Assembly (NCBI RefSeq): GCF_021390245.1 | Contig: NZ_JAJUXH010000015.1 | Span: 1-64,000 of the forward strand | Direction: 5' to 3' | Source: Dyadobacter sp. CY323 | Lineage (GTDB): Bacteria > Bacteroidota > Bacteroidia > Cytophagales > Spirosomataceae | Length of the DNA: 64,000 nucleotides | Notes under the pieces: generated by a model | Database searches by the model: none | Told to the model about the DNA's origin: nothing | The model's input: only the letters and a program-made list of their open reading frames with translations | In this document: piece by piece, positions 24,687 through 32,995 of the stretch | Layout of the letters: every line of letters starts with the position of its first letter | How positions within the stretch are numbered: the stretch's first letter is position 1 | Position numbers and translations under genes: made by a program

Positions 24687-25612
24687 ACAGCGCTATGTTT
24701 TGGAAAAAATGGCTTTCCGACAAACAGGATGAATCCCCGGTAACTACTGAGATTCCAGTTAACAGAACATCGGCTGCGGACTCTCAGACATCGGAAATAC
24801 AGGCTGACCTGCGGGCGGTGGTCGTTTCTGACCTGGGTTGTGTGCGGACCAATAATGAAGATTCGGCCCGGTTTATCCGCCCTTCTTCCCGGCAAATCAG
24901 GAATAATAAAGGGTTTCTGGCTATCGTAGCGGATGGAATGGGCGGCCACGCTGCCGGCGAAGTCGCTTCGCAAATGGCCGTTGAAACAATCGCAAAAACG
25001 TATTTCGAGCGGGATGAAACTTCGGAAGAAAGTCTCTTTTTGGCCTTTACAAAAGCAAACAGGTCGATATGGCAGTCGGCGACGCGCAATGCGCACCAGA
25101 AAGGAATGGGAACAACCTGCACGGCACTGGCCATTGTCGATACCAAACTCTTTTTGGCACATGTGGGCGACAGCCGCGCTTACTTACTAAAAAAAGGCCA
25201 GATTTTCCAGTTGTCGAAAGATCATACCTATGTACAAAACCTGGTGGATCAAGGTGTTATCACGCCATCAGAAGCTGAAAAACATCCCGAGCGCAATGTA
25301 CTGACCCGCGCGATGGGTACTCACGGAAAAGTGGAGATCGACGTAACGGCATTGCCGCATTCATTTGAAGATGACGACCGGCTGCTGATTTGCAGCGACG
25401 GATTATACGATTACCTGACCAACGACGAGATCGCCCAACTGATGCTTTTTCCAGTGCTCAACGAGGCGGCCTACCAACTGATTGATCTTGCCAAACAACG
25501 CGGCGGCCACGATAACATCACCGTGCTGCTCGCTGAACGGGTTTCGCCAGAGACGTTCGAGAGCCTGCGGCCGACGGAACACGCCGTCGCCGGTGTTGTC
25601 ACCGGCGACTGA
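24683..25612 (+). CDS. PP2C-family protein phosphatase
   Basis: Mn/Mg-dependent Ser/Thr phosphatase, 309 residues, presumably the counter-enzyme of the flanking kinases. Metal-binding motifs are present: CVRTNNEDSARF (D60), VADGMGGHAAGE (D84), HVGDSRAYLL, LLICSDGLYDYL and GGHDNITVLLAE. An N-terminal linker of about 40 residues precedes the domain. Two in-frame ATGs (24683, 24695) are possible; the first gives overlap with the kinase stop. The last ten codons (HAVAGVVTGD) are the left hairpin of the repeat array, so the native C-terminus may have been extended by repeat sequence. Confidence 0.93.
   Translation: MNSAMFWKKWLSDKQDESPVTTEIPVNRTSAADSQTSEIQADLRAVVVSDLGCVRTNNEDSARFIRPSSRQIRNNKGFLAIVADGMGGHAAGEVASQMAVETIAKTYFERDETSEESLFLAFTKANRSIWQSATRNAHQKGMGTTCTALAIVDTKLFLAHVGDSRAYLLKKGQIFQLSKDHTYVQNLVDQGVITPSEAEKHPERNVLTRAMGTHGKVEIDVTALPHSFEDDDRLLICSDGLYDYLTNDEIAQLMLFPVLNEAAYQLIDLAKQRGGHDNITVLLAERVSPETFESLRPTEHAVAGVVTGD
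25586..25609. repeat. Perfect hairpin at the left end of the repeat array
   Basis: GTCGCCGGTG (25586-25595), loop TTGT and CACCGGCGAC (25600-25609) form a perfect 10-bp stem inside the last codons of the phosphatase gene. Its loop is complementary to the ACAA loop of the right-end hairpin. Confidence 0.85.
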
Positions 25613-25721
25613 ATAGCGAGATCGCCAGCGACTGAATAGCGAGATTGCCGGTGACTGAATAGCGAGATTGCCGGTGACTGAATAGCGAGATTGCCGGTGA
25701 CTGAATAGCGAGATTGCCGGT
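25607..25721. repeat. Five tandem 23-bp repeats
   Basis: Five consecutive units (25607-25629, 25630-25652, 25653-25675, 25676-25698, 25699-25721). The last four are identical and the first differs at two positions (T to C and a G to A/T to C end). The consensus begins GACTGAATAGCGAGATTGCC and ends GGT. The period is not a multiple of three, so it is not a protein repeat. The array starts at the phosphatase stop codon and fills the gap to the second kinase. There are no spacers, so it is not a CRISPR array. Confidence 0.93.
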
Positions 25722-25736
25722 GACAACACCGGCAAT
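25713..25736. repeat. Perfect hairpin at the right end of the repeat array
   Basis: ATTGCCGGTG (25713-25722), loop ACAA and CACCGGCAAT (25727-25736) form a perfect 10-bp stem. It is nearly the inverted counterpart of the left hairpin. GCCGGTG in each internal unit can also pair with the CACCGGC of either end, so alternative folds are possible. Confidence 0.85.
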
Positions 25737-25781
25737 GGCCCGCACATATAGAGACATTATCACATCGAAAACAACAACACC

Positions 25782-27497
25782 ATGCTTGGCCGTACAATTC
25801 AAAATTACCGTGTGGAAGAACTTCTTGGAGAAGGCGGAATGGGGACTGTCTATAAAGCGACCGATACCGTACTCAGACGCCACGTTGCCCTAAAAATGCT
25901 TCATAATCACCTGGTTCGCGACTCTACTTTCATGGACCGTTTCCAAAACGAAGCCATTCTTTCAGCCCAGCTGAACCATCCGAATGTGACGACTTTATAC
26001 AACTTTTTCCAACATCAGAATGACAACCTGATCGTAATGGAACTGGTAAGCGGCATAACCGTCGAGAAATTCCTGAAACAACACGGCAGACTGTCGCTGG
26101 ATACGGCTCTAAAAATCGTCATGCAAACCTTAGATGGGCTGCTTCATGCACATTCAAAAGGCATTCTTCACCGCGACATCAAAGCCGCTAACCTGATGCT
26201 GACGCCTGACGGCGTAGTCAAATTAATGGATTTCGGGATCGCCCGGTTGGAAGGCAGCACCCGCCTCACCCGCGCCGACCGCGTGGTAGGTACGCTCGAA
26301 TACATGGCACCCGAATTGCTCAATGGCGCGAACCCTTCGGTGCAGTCGGATTTGTATGCCGTTGGCGTGCTGATGTATGAATTATTGTCGGGGAAAATGC
26401 CTTTTGAATCTTCCACCGACATTACGCTCATCAGTCAGATTTTAACAAAAAAACCAATCGCACTTAAAAGTCGCATACCTGTTTTACCCAAATCGGTGGA
26501 AGACATCTTGGAAAGACTTTTCCAGAAAAACCCTGAAAAGCGCTACCGGAGTGCTGGTGAACTTCGCAGTGCATTGGCAGCGATCGTCGCTCCCGGCACG
26601 GTGGACGCCATGCTTTCCATTAATCCAAAATCGATCCCGATGACACAATTCTCGGACCGACACGTTGACAAACCGCAGGCTAACCCTACCCGGCTGGCGT
26701 CTCACGGGCAACCGCAAGAAAAGCAGTCTTTCTGGAATCTGGTAAAAACGAATGCGATGACTTTGGAAGGCGCCATTCTGGCCGGCGCATTACTTCTGGC
26801 GACGGGCATCATCAGTGTTTGGTCATTTTCAGGAACTCCGGTGAAAAAAGCGATGGATTCGGCCGCCATTGAGCAGGCCATTCTTAAACCTCAAATCAAA
26901 AATGATACTACGCCTCGGCAAGAGATCATTCACCCGGTCCAAAACTTCAGTGCGGAAGAAGCTGTGGTGAAGCCTCTTGAAGAAATTCCGGCAGAAACGT
27001 ATGTTCCCCCGGTGACCAAGAAAAGATACGTGAGCCCGCAACCGGTTAAAACCACCCCATCAAAAGCCGAAATACCGGCAGAAAAACAAGAGGAAGAATA
27101 CACCCGGCCCGAGCCTGCAAAACCAGCAGTGAAAACAACCCTGGAATTGAAAGGAGAAAGTTTTTCAGCCGAATTTAGCCAAACCATTTCCTCGGAAGAC
27201 AACATGGCCGGGCAGGTTTTCTGGTTGCACGCCGTCACGCCCGTTACGGTAAATGGCATCGTAGTAGTGCGTTCGGGAGCCCGGGTGAAAGGAAGAATTG
27301 ATAAAACTATCAGCAAAGCAGACCATAAAAGGTCCGGGTTGTGGTTTACCCTGGAAGCAGCTGAAGCCGTTGACGGACAATGGATCCCGCTGAATTTTAA
27401 ATGGGACGACACGGCTTTTCACGCATTGGAATTAAAAAGAGGGTTTATACTAAAAAGGATCCGCACATTCAGGGGCAATGTGACGTTTGCAAGGTGA
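25782..27497 (+). CDS. Membrane-anchored serine/threonine protein kinase
   Basis: Kinase of 571 residues. Kinase domain (about 8-270): GEGGMGTVYKA, K38 in VALKML, ILHRDIKAANLM (D132), DFG at 150-152 and MAPELLNG. A juxtamembrane segment precedes one transmembrane helix (about 328-348, GAILAGALLLATGIISVWSF). The periplasmic part has a Pro/Glu/Lys-rich linker (about 395-450) and a C-terminal beta-rich domain of about 110 residues (GESFSAEFSQTIS, PVTVNGIVVVRSGARVKGRI). I do not recognise this last domain; it is not a PASTA repeat. It lies downstream of the repeat array. A sensing role for the tail is inference. Confidence 0.92.
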   Translation: MLGRTIQNYRVEELLGEGGMGTVYKATDTVLRRHVALKMLHNHLVRDSTFMDRFQNEAILSAQLNHPNVTTLYNFFQHQNDNLIVMELVSGITVEKFLKQHGRLSLDTALKIVMQTLDGLLHAHSKGILHRDIKAANLMLTPDGVVKLMDFGIARLEGSTRLTRADRVVGTLEYMAPELLNGANPSVQSDLYAVGVLMYELLSGKMPFESSTDITLISQILTKKPIALKSRIPVLPKSVEDILERLFQKNPEKRYRSAGELRSALAAIVAPGTVDAMLSINPKSIPMTQFSDRHVDKPQANPTRLASHGQPQEKQSFWNLVKTNAMTLEGAILAGALLLATGIISVWSFSGTPVKKAMDSAAIEQAILKPQIKNDTTPRQEIIHPVQNFSAEEAVVKPLEEIPAETYVPPVTKKRYVSPQPVKTTPSKAEIPAEKQEEEYTRPEPAKPAVKTTLELKGESFSAEFSQTISSEDNMAGQVFWLHAVTPVTVNGIVVVRSGARVKGRIDKTISKADHKRSGLWFTLEAAEAVDGQWIPLNFKWDDTAFHALELKRGFILKRIRTFRGNVTFAR

Positions 27498-27518
27498 TCG
27501 TTTTCCCGGTACCACGTT

Positions 27519-27881
27519 TTATCTTTTCGATAGCCGGGCCAATGCTTCTGGCAAGCTGCCTACAAAATTAATGTGCCTGCCTTTGTTACTTTCGAAAATA
27601 AAGTCGCTAATACTTTTACCCGGATACTTTGAAAAATCACCGATGATCGCCAAACCGACCCGATAATTAGAAAACTTCTGAAGAATTTCGCCGGCAATCC
27701 CCGTTTTGAGATCAAAAAAATCGGGAGACACATTTTTCTCATTGATTATGATACTATCAAAACCCTGATAATACAGATTGCCAAGCAAGTCCAGACCATC
27801 CTCCGGCGTTTTAATCACCACATCTTCTGAAATCACCTCGGCTACCTGAGTAGCCTCCACGGTATGCGCCTTAATTTCCAT
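27519..27881 (-). CDS. DUF4180 domain protein
   Basis: The small 120-residue soluble protein fits DUF4180: EVISEDVVIKTPEDGLDLLG, then NVSPDFFDLKTGIAGEILQK and YRVGLAIIGDFSKYPGKSIS, then a SDFIFESNKGRHINFVG block near the end. No signal peptide or membrane segment. It is convergent with the second kinase gene (21 nt gap). The family has no established function, and nothing here adds to it. Confidence 0.88.
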   Translation of the reverse strand: MEIKAHTVEATQVAEVISEDVVIKTPEDGLDLLGNLYYQGFDSIIINEKNVSPDFFDLKTGIAGEILQKFSNYRVGLAIIGDFSKYPGKSISDFIFESNKGRHINFVGSLPEALARLSKR

Positions 27882-27913
27882 TCTTTTTTAAACAAATTTA
27901 AGGAATATGAGAG

Positions 27914-29344
27914 TCAGTCTTTTTGATCGAGCTCTTTCAACCTGTTTCTTGCTTCTTCATTCTTTGCATTCACCGACAGGGTCTTTTTATAATAATTCCT
28001 TGCTTCCTGCTTTCGCCCGATCAAGGCGTAAAGGTTTGCCAGGCTTAAAAGAACAAGGTCTTTTTCGGGAAATTCGGCTGCATTATGTTCCAGCAGCAAT
28101 CCGGCATCTTCATATCTTTTAAGTGCAACAAGCTGACCGCCAAGATGGTCCATGGCCAGCCAGTCGATGTAATATCTTGCCGTATCGCTTTTCATCCTTT
28201 TGTATTCTGTCAAAGATTTAGCGGCACCTTCTTTTGCGATCATCGTTTCCATCGCTTTGTGCACGGGCTCTTTCAATACAACCTTTTTATTATAAAGTGC
28301 TTTCATCAGACTCGTGATAATCCCAAAAAAATGGGTCGGGGAACTGTTGCAAAGAATCACCACTACACTGTTGGTAGAAGGTACCCGGATCAAAAACGAG
28401 AGAAAACCGTCGGTCATGCCGAGGTGATAGTTGGTAAAAACGCTATCGCTCGGGGTATATTTAAAATTTTGATTAAACCACCCAAAACCGTATCTCCACG
28501 GCCGGATGCCGGGGGTGAACATTTCGTTGGTCAGCTTTTCATTAAGAACCGTATGGTTGGTAATGCCCGTATGCAGTCGAAAAAGATCTTCCACCGTTGA
28601 GTAGACATCCCCGGTACCCATGGTGTTGGACTGGTCACGAAAATCGGAACTGGTGAACCCACCCAGACTGTAATCGTAGCCTGTGGCACGTTGGGGCACA
28701 ATTTGCGTATGAAAATACGAGCCGGTACTTTTCATATCCAGCTTGTCGAGAATGTCCTCCTTCATCAATTGTGCATAGGACTTGCCGGTCACTTTTTCCA
28801 TGATAAACCCCAAAGTAAAATAGCCCCAGCTGCTGTAATAATAACTGGTACCCGGCTCAAAAACCAGCGTGGAATCCATATACAGACGCATGTATTCATC
28901 TCGCGTAAAATTCTGGCGGCTGATCCTGGGAAAGAAATCCTTGATGATATCATAATTCGGCATGCCGGACGAATGGCTCAAAAGCTGCCTAATGGTAATG
29001 CGGCTCCCATTTTTCCTGGAAAATCCGGGTAAATAATCGGAAATGGTTTTGTCCAGATCAATGAGGCCTTTCTGTACCTGAACAAGCATAAGCATGGAAG
29101 TCAATGGCTTGGAGACCGATCCGATCATGAATTTTGTGTCCGTGGTATTCGGAATATTCCATTCACGGTTGGCCAGGCCGAACGCATTTTTGTAGATCAC
29201 TTTTCCATTCTCAGCAACCAGCACGCTGCCGTCGAACATCTTATAGTCATGATACGTTTTCATGATCCGTTCCATTTCGGCCGCCTTTTGGCCAAAACTG
29301 GAAATCGAAATCAGCACGAGAAGAAAACTTACGATTTTCATCAC
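27914..29344 (-). CDS. Secreted serine hydrolase, beta-lactamase/class C family, with TPR tail
   Basis: A 476-residue protein with a signal peptide (IVSFLLVLISISSFGQ) and a beta-lactamase-fold domain. SxxK motif at S76-K79 in IGSVSKPLTSML; the YxN-like position reads YYYSSWGYF; HLGMTDGFLSF is near 290. A helical C-terminal part (about 390-470) resembles TPR units (LLSLANLYALIGRKQEARNY). Such proteins include D-amino-acid esterases, carboxypeptidases and other serine hydrolases; the substrate is unknown. It lies 1 nt from the methyltransferase gene, on the same strand. Confidence 0.87.
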   Translation of the reverse strand: MMKIVSFLLVLISISSFGQKAAEMERIMKTYHDYKMFDGSVLVAENGKVIYKNAFGLANREWNIPNTTDTKFMIGSVSKPLTSMLMLVQVQKGLIDLDKTISDYLPGFSRKNGSRITIRQLLSHSSGMPNYDIIKDFFPRISRQNFTRDEYMRLYMDSTLVFEPGTSYYYSSWGYFTLGFIMEKVTGKSYAQLMKEDILDKLDMKSTGSYFHTQIVPQRATGYDYSLGGFTSSDFRDQSNTMGTGDVYSTVEDLFRLHTGITNHTVLNEKLTNEMFTPGIRPWRYGFGWFNQNFKYTPSDSVFTNYHLGMTDGFLSFLIRVPSTNSVVVILCNSSPTHFFGIITSLMKALYNKKVVLKEPVHKAMETMIAKEGAAKSLTEYKRMKSDTARYYIDWLAMDHLGGQLVALKRYEDAGLLLEHNAAEFPEKDLVLLSLANLYALIGRKQEARNYYKKTLSVNAKNEEARNRLKELDQKD

Positions 29345-29345
29345 A

Positions 29346-30158
29346 TTAGCAAATAACGGTCACCCTTAAAAATGTAGCATCCAGAACGGTTGCATTCGAA
29401 TCGGAGCTTTTGTTTTGACTATTAAACAAATCTTCCAGTTCGCGCTGTAAATCTGCCGCTTTTCCATTTTTATCAGCTGCCTCAAAAGCATTCATTGTCG
29501 GCCCATAATAGTTCTTAAACGCATTCACAAACTCTGCCGGCGGGTAGGGAGCATTAAATGTAAACGTGTCTTTGAGAAATGTAATATTCTCCTTTGGCAC
29601 GCCGGCTTTTTCAAACCGTTCTGTAACATGGTTTTCCACACCCCATAACATCGGGCTAATGAAACCATCGGGCGGCGCCGGCGTGTATGCCGAGCTGATC
29701 CTTAGAATTTGAGCTACCAAAGTCGGATCACCGGGAATCCAGTTACCCATTACGATCCTTCCGCCCGGCCGCGTCACCCTGACCATCTCTTTGGCAACAT
29801 CAAATGGCTTTGGCGCGAACATAACCCCGAAAATACTCACTACCAGATCAAAGGATTGATCTTCCAGTTCGTTCAGGTCCGTAGCGTCGCCTTCCTGAAA
29901 TGTGCAGTTGGAAAGTCCCTCCGCCTTCACCCGGCGCTGTCCGGCAGCAACGAGGTTACTTGCAATATCGACGCCAAGCACATTGGCGCCAAGCCGCGCC
30001 TCAGGAAGGGCGGTCGTGCCATCGCCACACCCTAGATCGAGAACATCAAGTCCTGGGGCAATTCCTAATTGAGCGACGAGCGCTGAGCCGCTTTCCCGCA
30101 TCGTTTCGGCGATTTTGGTAAAATCACCCTTCTCCCATAAAGCTTTGTTTGCATTCAT
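29346..30158 (-). CDS. Class I SAM-dependent methyltransferase
   Basis: A Rossmann methyltransferase, 270 residues. SAM motif I is LDVLDLGCGDGTTALPEA (about 38-55), with the acidic ribose-binding residue in NVLGVDIASNL and the post-I region QEGDATDLNELEDQSFDLV followed by SIFGVMFAP. Motif III-like VRVTRPGGRIVMGNWIPGDP is near 135. No substrate-defining domain. It probably forms a two-gene unit with the serine hydrolase downstream. Confidence 0.88.
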   Translation of the reverse strand: MNANKALWEKGDFTKIAETMRESGSALVAQLGIAPGLDVLDLGCGDGTTALPEARLGANVLGVDIASNLVAAGQRRVKAEGLSNCTFQEGDATDLNELEDQSFDLVVSIFGVMFAPKPFDVAKEMVRVTRPGGRIVMGNWIPGDPTLVAQILRISSAYTPAPPDGFISPMLWGVENHVTERFEKAGVPKENITFLKDTFTFNAPYPPAEFVNAFKNYYGPTMNAFEAADKNGKAADLQRELEDLFNSQNKSSDSNATVLDATFLRVTVIC

Positions 30159-30702
30159 AACCTGTCATTTTTGATAAGAAAATATTGAACATTTAACACA
30201 GTGCAATGTTAGCGGTTATCACATAAATGCCTATGACCCACAAGTTCAATTATCTGACTAAAAAGGTCATATCAAAATTCCGGTTGTCGGGTCGCCACAA
30301 AAAGGTTTTTTTCTTTCACAAATGTCATGTATCTGAAATGCATGTCCAGCTTTGCCAAAAGTAGGTTTCTACTAACTATCAAGTCTTTATCACACCTTCT
30401 GGGTAAATTCCTACTGACAGGCAGACGTCCTCAACGTGAGACAATTAAGTGATTTTCAACAAGTTTATAACAGATATGGTCAATTTTCTTGAACGCGTGT
30501 TGCAGCATGCGCAATATTACAGGCAGTTCAATTGCGGCAAATCACTGATCACCGCCTTCAACTGCCCAATGGAAGCACGTCTGATGAAATCCCCTTTTGC
30601 GGATCTTTGGACACATCATAATTACTTTTTATGTGATTGATGGTCAAAAGTATACCTGGCGAGTGGCTGCCCAAAAGACGACTGTAACACGCCAGGCACC
30701 TG

Positions 30703-30834
30703 ATCGGCAACCAACACAAAACCATCGTCGAAGCCGCATTCGAAAGCGGCTTTGAAAACCCCTCCCATTTCAGCCGCGCATTTAAAACAAGATTCGAAGA
30801 GGGGCCGAATGGGGTTAGAAAGGGGTTGAGATGA
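30703..30834 (+). pseudogene. C-terminal remnant of an AraC-family regulator
   Basis: Frame 30703-30834 encodes an AraC HTH tail, KTIVEAAFESGFENPSHFSR followed by AFKTRFEEGPNGVRKGL and a stop. The pattern AAFESGFENPSHFSRAFK is the second helix-turn-helix of the family. Upstream in this frame there is a stop just before 30703. The rest of the gene is unrecognisable, so this is a decayed or truncated copy. The short frame 30449-30640 may include more of the remnant but shows no clear family match. Confidence 0.65.
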
Positions 30835-31130
30835 TGAACACATGAGCCAATCTTCCTCACCAACTCGGGTCCCTCATGTGCGGCAACCTAACTTCAAAAA
30901 CTACTTTGAGATTCCAACTACTACCGTATAATTTACAGTATGGACCAAGCTAATCTCTAAGGATCCTGCCAGATAGTTTTTATATTTAAACTAGAAGTTA
31001 AACTACGCACTGACAACTATTTTATTTCTCAATCAAAACTAACTACCAATATTGCTCAAATAGCTATTCTTACATCAATAGCCACGCCTCATTATTCCCA
31101 AATAACACCCCAAAATACCTGTACTATGTC

Positions 31131-31147
31131 CCAAATATAATATTTGG
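31131..31147. promoter_or_regulatory. Perfect short palindrome upstream of the EPS locus
   Basis: CCAAATAT-A-ATATTTGG is a perfect inverted repeat with a 1-nt centre, 242 bp before the first EPS gene. It could be a dimeric regulator site. It is short and A+T-rich, so chance is possible. Confidence 0.3.
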
Positions 31148-31388
31148 CAAGCGCGGTGTACTAATTTTATTCAACGAAAACCCAAGATATGAGGCCAAAT
31201 ACAATTCAATGACAAGAGAGCCCAAAGGATTTTTACCGATATCAACTCCGCTAACAAATCAATAAATGGGATTCGCCCGTCCAATTCGCAACAACCAATA
31301 CGTGACATACATAAACACAATACATAACGACGATTAGTGTAAAAAATATTACTCTTTTAATAACACTCTCCTTACATATACAAATACA

Positions 31389-32159
31389 ATGGCGAATCAT
31401 ATCAATTTTTTGGATTACTCATTGACACGAAATCCTTTATCATTGGCGATCGACGCTCAAAGTAAAGTAACTATAAACACAATCAATCAATATTCATTTT
31501 GCTTAGCTGAGAAAGACGTATTATTTAGAAATTCGTTGATTGGCTCTGACATTCTTCTGGTTGATGGTGAAGGGATAGCATTAGCGTGCCAATATCTGAC
31601 AGGGCAGCGAATTGAAAAAGTTGCCGGAGCTGAAATGCACAACCATTTATTGGAGTGCATTAATAATGAACATGGCAACTGCCTATATATTGGGTCGACA
31701 GAAAGTACACTCGATAAAATTAAGAATAGATTGACAAAAGAATACCCCAATATTACAGCATCGTTTTATTCTCCACCGTTCAAGGCTGTATTCGATGAGC
31801 AGGATGTTCAAAGGATTGTAAATATTGTCAATGATGTCAAACCATCTGTTGTTTTTATTGGGTTGACAGCTCCAAAACAAGAAAAATTATCCAATGTAAT
31901 TAAGCAAAGGATTGATACAAATGTTGTTTGCTCAATCGGTGCGGTATTTGACTTCTATGCAGGAACAATTGAAAGACCAAGTCAATTTTGGATCAATCTT
32001 AAATTGGAATGGTTTATCAGGCTTTTGAAAGAACCAAAAAGAATGTGGAAACGGTACATCTATTACGGGTTTGTATTTGTTTTCTTAATTGCCAAAGAAA
32101 AGATTAAATCGAAAGGCGTGGTTCCTTCGACCGTATTTATGCAGAAAGAGGCTGTCTGA
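31389..32159 (+). CDS. WecG/TagA/CpsF-family glycosyltransferase (GT26)
   Basis: Family-26 transferase, which usually adds the second sugar, such as N-acetylmannosamine or N-acetylmannosaminuronate, to a lipid-linked sugar. The 256 residues carry the motifs SDILLVDGEGIALACQYL, IGLTAPKQEKLS and IGAVFDFYAGTIERPSQFWI. The C-terminus is amphipathic/hydrophobic (YYGFVFVFLIAKEKIKSKG) and would sit at the membrane. It is the first gene of the EPS locus, 50 nt before the export-protein gene. Confidence 0.9.
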   Translation: MANHINFLDYSLTRNPLSLAIDAQSKVTINTINQYSFCLAEKDVLFRNSLIGSDILLVDGEGIALACQYLTGQRIEKVAGAEMHNHLLECINNEHGNCLYIGSTESTLDKIKNRLTKEYPNITASFYSPPFKAVFDEQDVQRIVNIVNDVKPSVVFIGLTAPKQEKLSNVIKQRIDTNVVCSIGAVFDFYAGTIERPSQFWINLKLEWFIRLLKEPKRMWKRYIYYGFVFVFLIAKEKIKSKGVVPSTVFMQKEAV

Positions 32160-32209
32160 ATTTTAAGTTTCAAATACTCAATTAATGATCTAAGGATTTT
32201 TAGAACTTT

Positions 32210-32986
32210 ATGAACACAAAAAACATCTTATTTTTATTTGTAATTATTTCTACTTTAAGTTCTTGTGGAGCATACAAACGTATCCCTTACTTCAAAGACC
32301 TCGATCAAACGCAACGAATTGAACAAGAAGTGAAGAACTATAATCCCCTAACAATCCAGCCTGCGGACATCCTCGGAATAAATGTAACAAGCAGAAATCC
32401 GGAATCAGCAGCGATCTTTAATTACAACCTGAATCGTGTCAATGGAAATAACTATGATATCTCACCCGTCAATCCTATTACTGGTTACCTTGTAGATGAT
32501 GAGGGGGTAATTTACTTACCGCTAATTGGTAAGATGAAGGTTCAAGGATTGACGACATTCCAACTCAGAGATAAACTAAATGAGACCTTATTGACATACT
32601 ATAAAGATCCTGTTGCCAATGTACGCATCATTAACTTCAAGATTTCCGTTTTCGGTGATGTTCAGCGTCCGGACGTGTATACGCTTACTAATGAGCGAAC
32701 TACAATTACTCAGGCTCTTAGTTTAGCGGGCGATTTAAACATTACAGCTATGAGAAACAACGTCATTCTAATCCGAGAGCAAAACGGCAAAAGAAATTTT
32801 ATCCCGATTGACCTCACCTCAAAAAAGCTGTTTGAATCACCATATTATTATTTGCGAAACAATGACGAAATATATGTCCAACCTGATCGGACAAAATATG
32901 CCGCCGTTGACAGGGGATATCGAACAGCAGCCCTTATTTTGCCGGTACTATCAATCGTCGCCACTTTGCTTTCCATCTTATTGTAA
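32210..32986 (+). CDS. Polysaccharide export lipoprotein (Wza-like)
   Basis: Outer-membrane polysaccharide export protein, 258 residues, the translocon for the assembled polymer. A lipoprotein signal ends in ISTLSSCG (lipobox Cys about 19). The Poly_export block YNPLTIQPADILGINVTSRN is followed by a SLBB-like region (GYLVDDEGVIYLPLIGKMKV, KISVFGDVQRPDVYTLTNER). A hydrophobic C-terminal helix (about 241-258) replaces the longer Wza helix, as is usual in Bacteroidota. It precedes the Wzc-like kinase by 9 nt; the two normally interact. Confidence 0.93.
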   Translation: MNTKNILFLFVIISTLSSCGAYKRIPYFKDLDQTQRIEQEVKNYNPLTIQPADILGINVTSRNPESAAIFNYNLNRVNGNNYDISPVNPITGYLVDDEGVIYLPLIGKMKVQGLTTFQLRDKLNETLLTYYKDPVANVRIINFKISVFGDVQRPDVYTLTNERTTITQALSLAGDLNITAMRNNVILIREQNGKRNFIPIDLTSKKLFESPYYYLRNNDEIYVQPDRTKYAAVDRGYRTAALILPVLSIVATLLSILL

Positions 32987-32995
32987 TATTTCCAA

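Larger units (their letters stand above)
30159..31388. other. Long intergenic region at the left border of the EPS locus
   Basis: About 1.2 kb without an intact gene. It holds a decayed AraC fragment (30703-30834) and a perfect short palindrome at 31131-31147. The base composition becomes strongly A+T-rich from about 30.9 kb, where the EPS locus begins. No RNA gene or mobile-element end was seen. Confidence 0.6.

Noticed and set aside
25607..25721. Regularly repeated 23-bp units suggesting a CRISPR array
   Set aside because: The units follow each other without spacers and no cas genes are near. It is a tandem repeat array.
22097..27497. Type VI secretion regulation, since FHA, STK and PP2C often accompany T6SS
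   Set aside because: No Tss/Vgr/Hcp-type genes occur in the window, and the FHA protein is fused to a trypsin domain.
30449..30640. 63-residue open frame near the AraC remnant
   Set aside because: No recognisable similarity. It ends before the clear AraC fragment and in another frame, so it may be decayed sequence.
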